Source of the DNA: Gracilimonas sp965227215
GTDB taxonomy: Bacteria; Bacteroidota; Rhodothermia; Balneolales; Balneolaceae
Length of the DNA: 64,000 nucleotides
Assembly (NCBI GenBank): GCA_965227215.1
Contig: OZ245729.1
Coordinates: forward strand, 1,612,001 to 1,676,000
Reading direction: 5' to 3'
Shown piece after piece: positions 63,679 through 64,000 of this stretch. Position 1 is the stretch's first letter, and each line of letters opens with the position of its first letter. A model generated the notes under the pieces. The model did not search any database, was not told the origin of the DNA, and saw nothing but the letters and a program-made list of their open reading frames with translations. Both the position numbers and the translations under genes were made by a program.

Positions 63679-64000
63679 TTTCTTCCGTTAGTTCAGCATA
63701 GGCCACTTCAATATTTGCGCTTAACGGAAGTCTCCAGCCCGGAGCTTTGAATTCCTCAAAACCATCCAGTGTTTCTTTGTTCATGAGTTCCTCTTTAGAC
63801 ATCCCGGCATCCATTCCCTTTTGGGTATAATCTAAAAGGGCAGAAAGAAAGTCGCTCATCACTTCCAGGTCTTCCGCACTCCCGGTAATTCCATAATTTG
63901 AGTTTCCATGGCCGAAAATATACATCGCATCTGAGGGAAGATCATCTGCTGTGCGATTCAGTGTAGTTATCCAATTTGAAATGGAAGCTCCGGCTCCACG
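63671..64000 (-). CDS. MBL-fold hydrolase, C-terminal part (runs off the window)
   Basis: The frame is open from the right edge to the stop at 63671 (109 residues visible), with no stop in the 75 bp beyond the first visible Met, so the gene begins outside the window. The stretch ISNWITTLNRTADDLPSDAM, YIFGHGNSNYGITGSAEDL and the helical tail (SDFLSALLDYTQKGMDAG) is the C-terminal part of metallo-beta-lactamase-fold hydrolases, the GHG supplying a metal-ligand His. It ends LTEENG and overlaps the start of the cysteine-rich gene. The substrate is not deducible. Confidence 0.78.
   Translation of the reverse strand, partial: RGAGASISNWITTLNRTADDLPSDAMYIFGHGNSNYGITGSAEDLEVMSDFLSALLDYTQKGMDAGMSKEELMNKETLDGFEEFKAPGWRLPLSANIEVAYAELTEENG

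Overview
The window (64 kb, moderate GC, almost fully coding) looks like a chromosomal segment of a marine or halophilic member of the Bacteroidota/Balneolota side of the tree; Balneolota (Balneola/Gracilimonas-like) is my best guess. The reasons are CarboxypepD_reg-like TonB-dependent receptors, PorV/PorQ-type and type IX secretion (T9SS) C-terminal sorting proteins, a DUF3822-rsmD-coaD block, a DUF349 protein, and promoter-like TTG-N20/21-TAnnTTTG motifs of the Bacteroidota type. The genus is an inference from style, not a database match. No phage, insertion sequence or CRISPR array was seen.

Layout. 1-15.1 kb (minus strand): cell-surface genes, namely a TonB-dependent receptor, a tightly packed four-gene unit (lipoprotein, second receptor, PorV-like barrel, NHL-type lipoprotein) and two large T9SS cargo proteins. 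15.1-18.2 kb: an arsenosugar-type cluster (two glycosyltransferase-like proteins, radical-SAM ArsS, peroxidase-like protein), with no ArsM in view. 18.3-27.4 kb: envelope and stress genes (small barrel, MBL hydrolase, DUF349 protein, MscS channel, CsbD, Dps, MATE-YihY-SixA). 27.5-31.4 kb: pseudopilin-like protein, DUF3822, rsmD, coaD, aspartate aminotransferase. 31.5-40 kb: SulP transporter, degenerate FmdB, GbsR regulator, YraN, PolX, a PIN/AbrB toxin-antitoxin pair, flavin reductase, MORN lipoprotein, AI-2E-type permease. 40.2-46.1 kb: CHASE2 cyclase coupled to an M48 protease, secreted M24 peptidase, methylmalonyl-CoA epimerase, then a tRNA-Pro(GGG) and a decayed tRNA copy. 46.2-52.3 kb: internally duplicated secreted protein, GAF-SpoIIE phosphatase, hypotheticals, a methyltransferase and a lipoprotein of tandem DUF7282-like repeats. 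52.4-56.8 kb: copper/metal genes (PCuAC, SCO, CXXCH lipoprotein, CDF exporter), a membrane protein and an M14 carboxypeptidase. 56.9-64 kb: a BamA/TamA-like barrel followed by TamB, then a small cysteine-rich protein and the C-terminal end of an MBL hydrolase running off the right edge.

The most unusual signals are non-coding. Eight intergenic gaps hold palindromic elements belonging to several unrelated sequence families, two of which occur twice in the window. One tRNA-Pro copy has its anticodon arm replaced by a perfect 8-bp hairpin. Among proteins, the points to follow up are the ArsM-less arsenosugar cluster, the PorV-containing surface operon, the CHASE2 cyclase/M48 overlap, the cysteine-stripped FmdB protein, the GspG-like protein without a prepilin site, and a 55-residue cysteine-rich protein overlapping an MBL gene.
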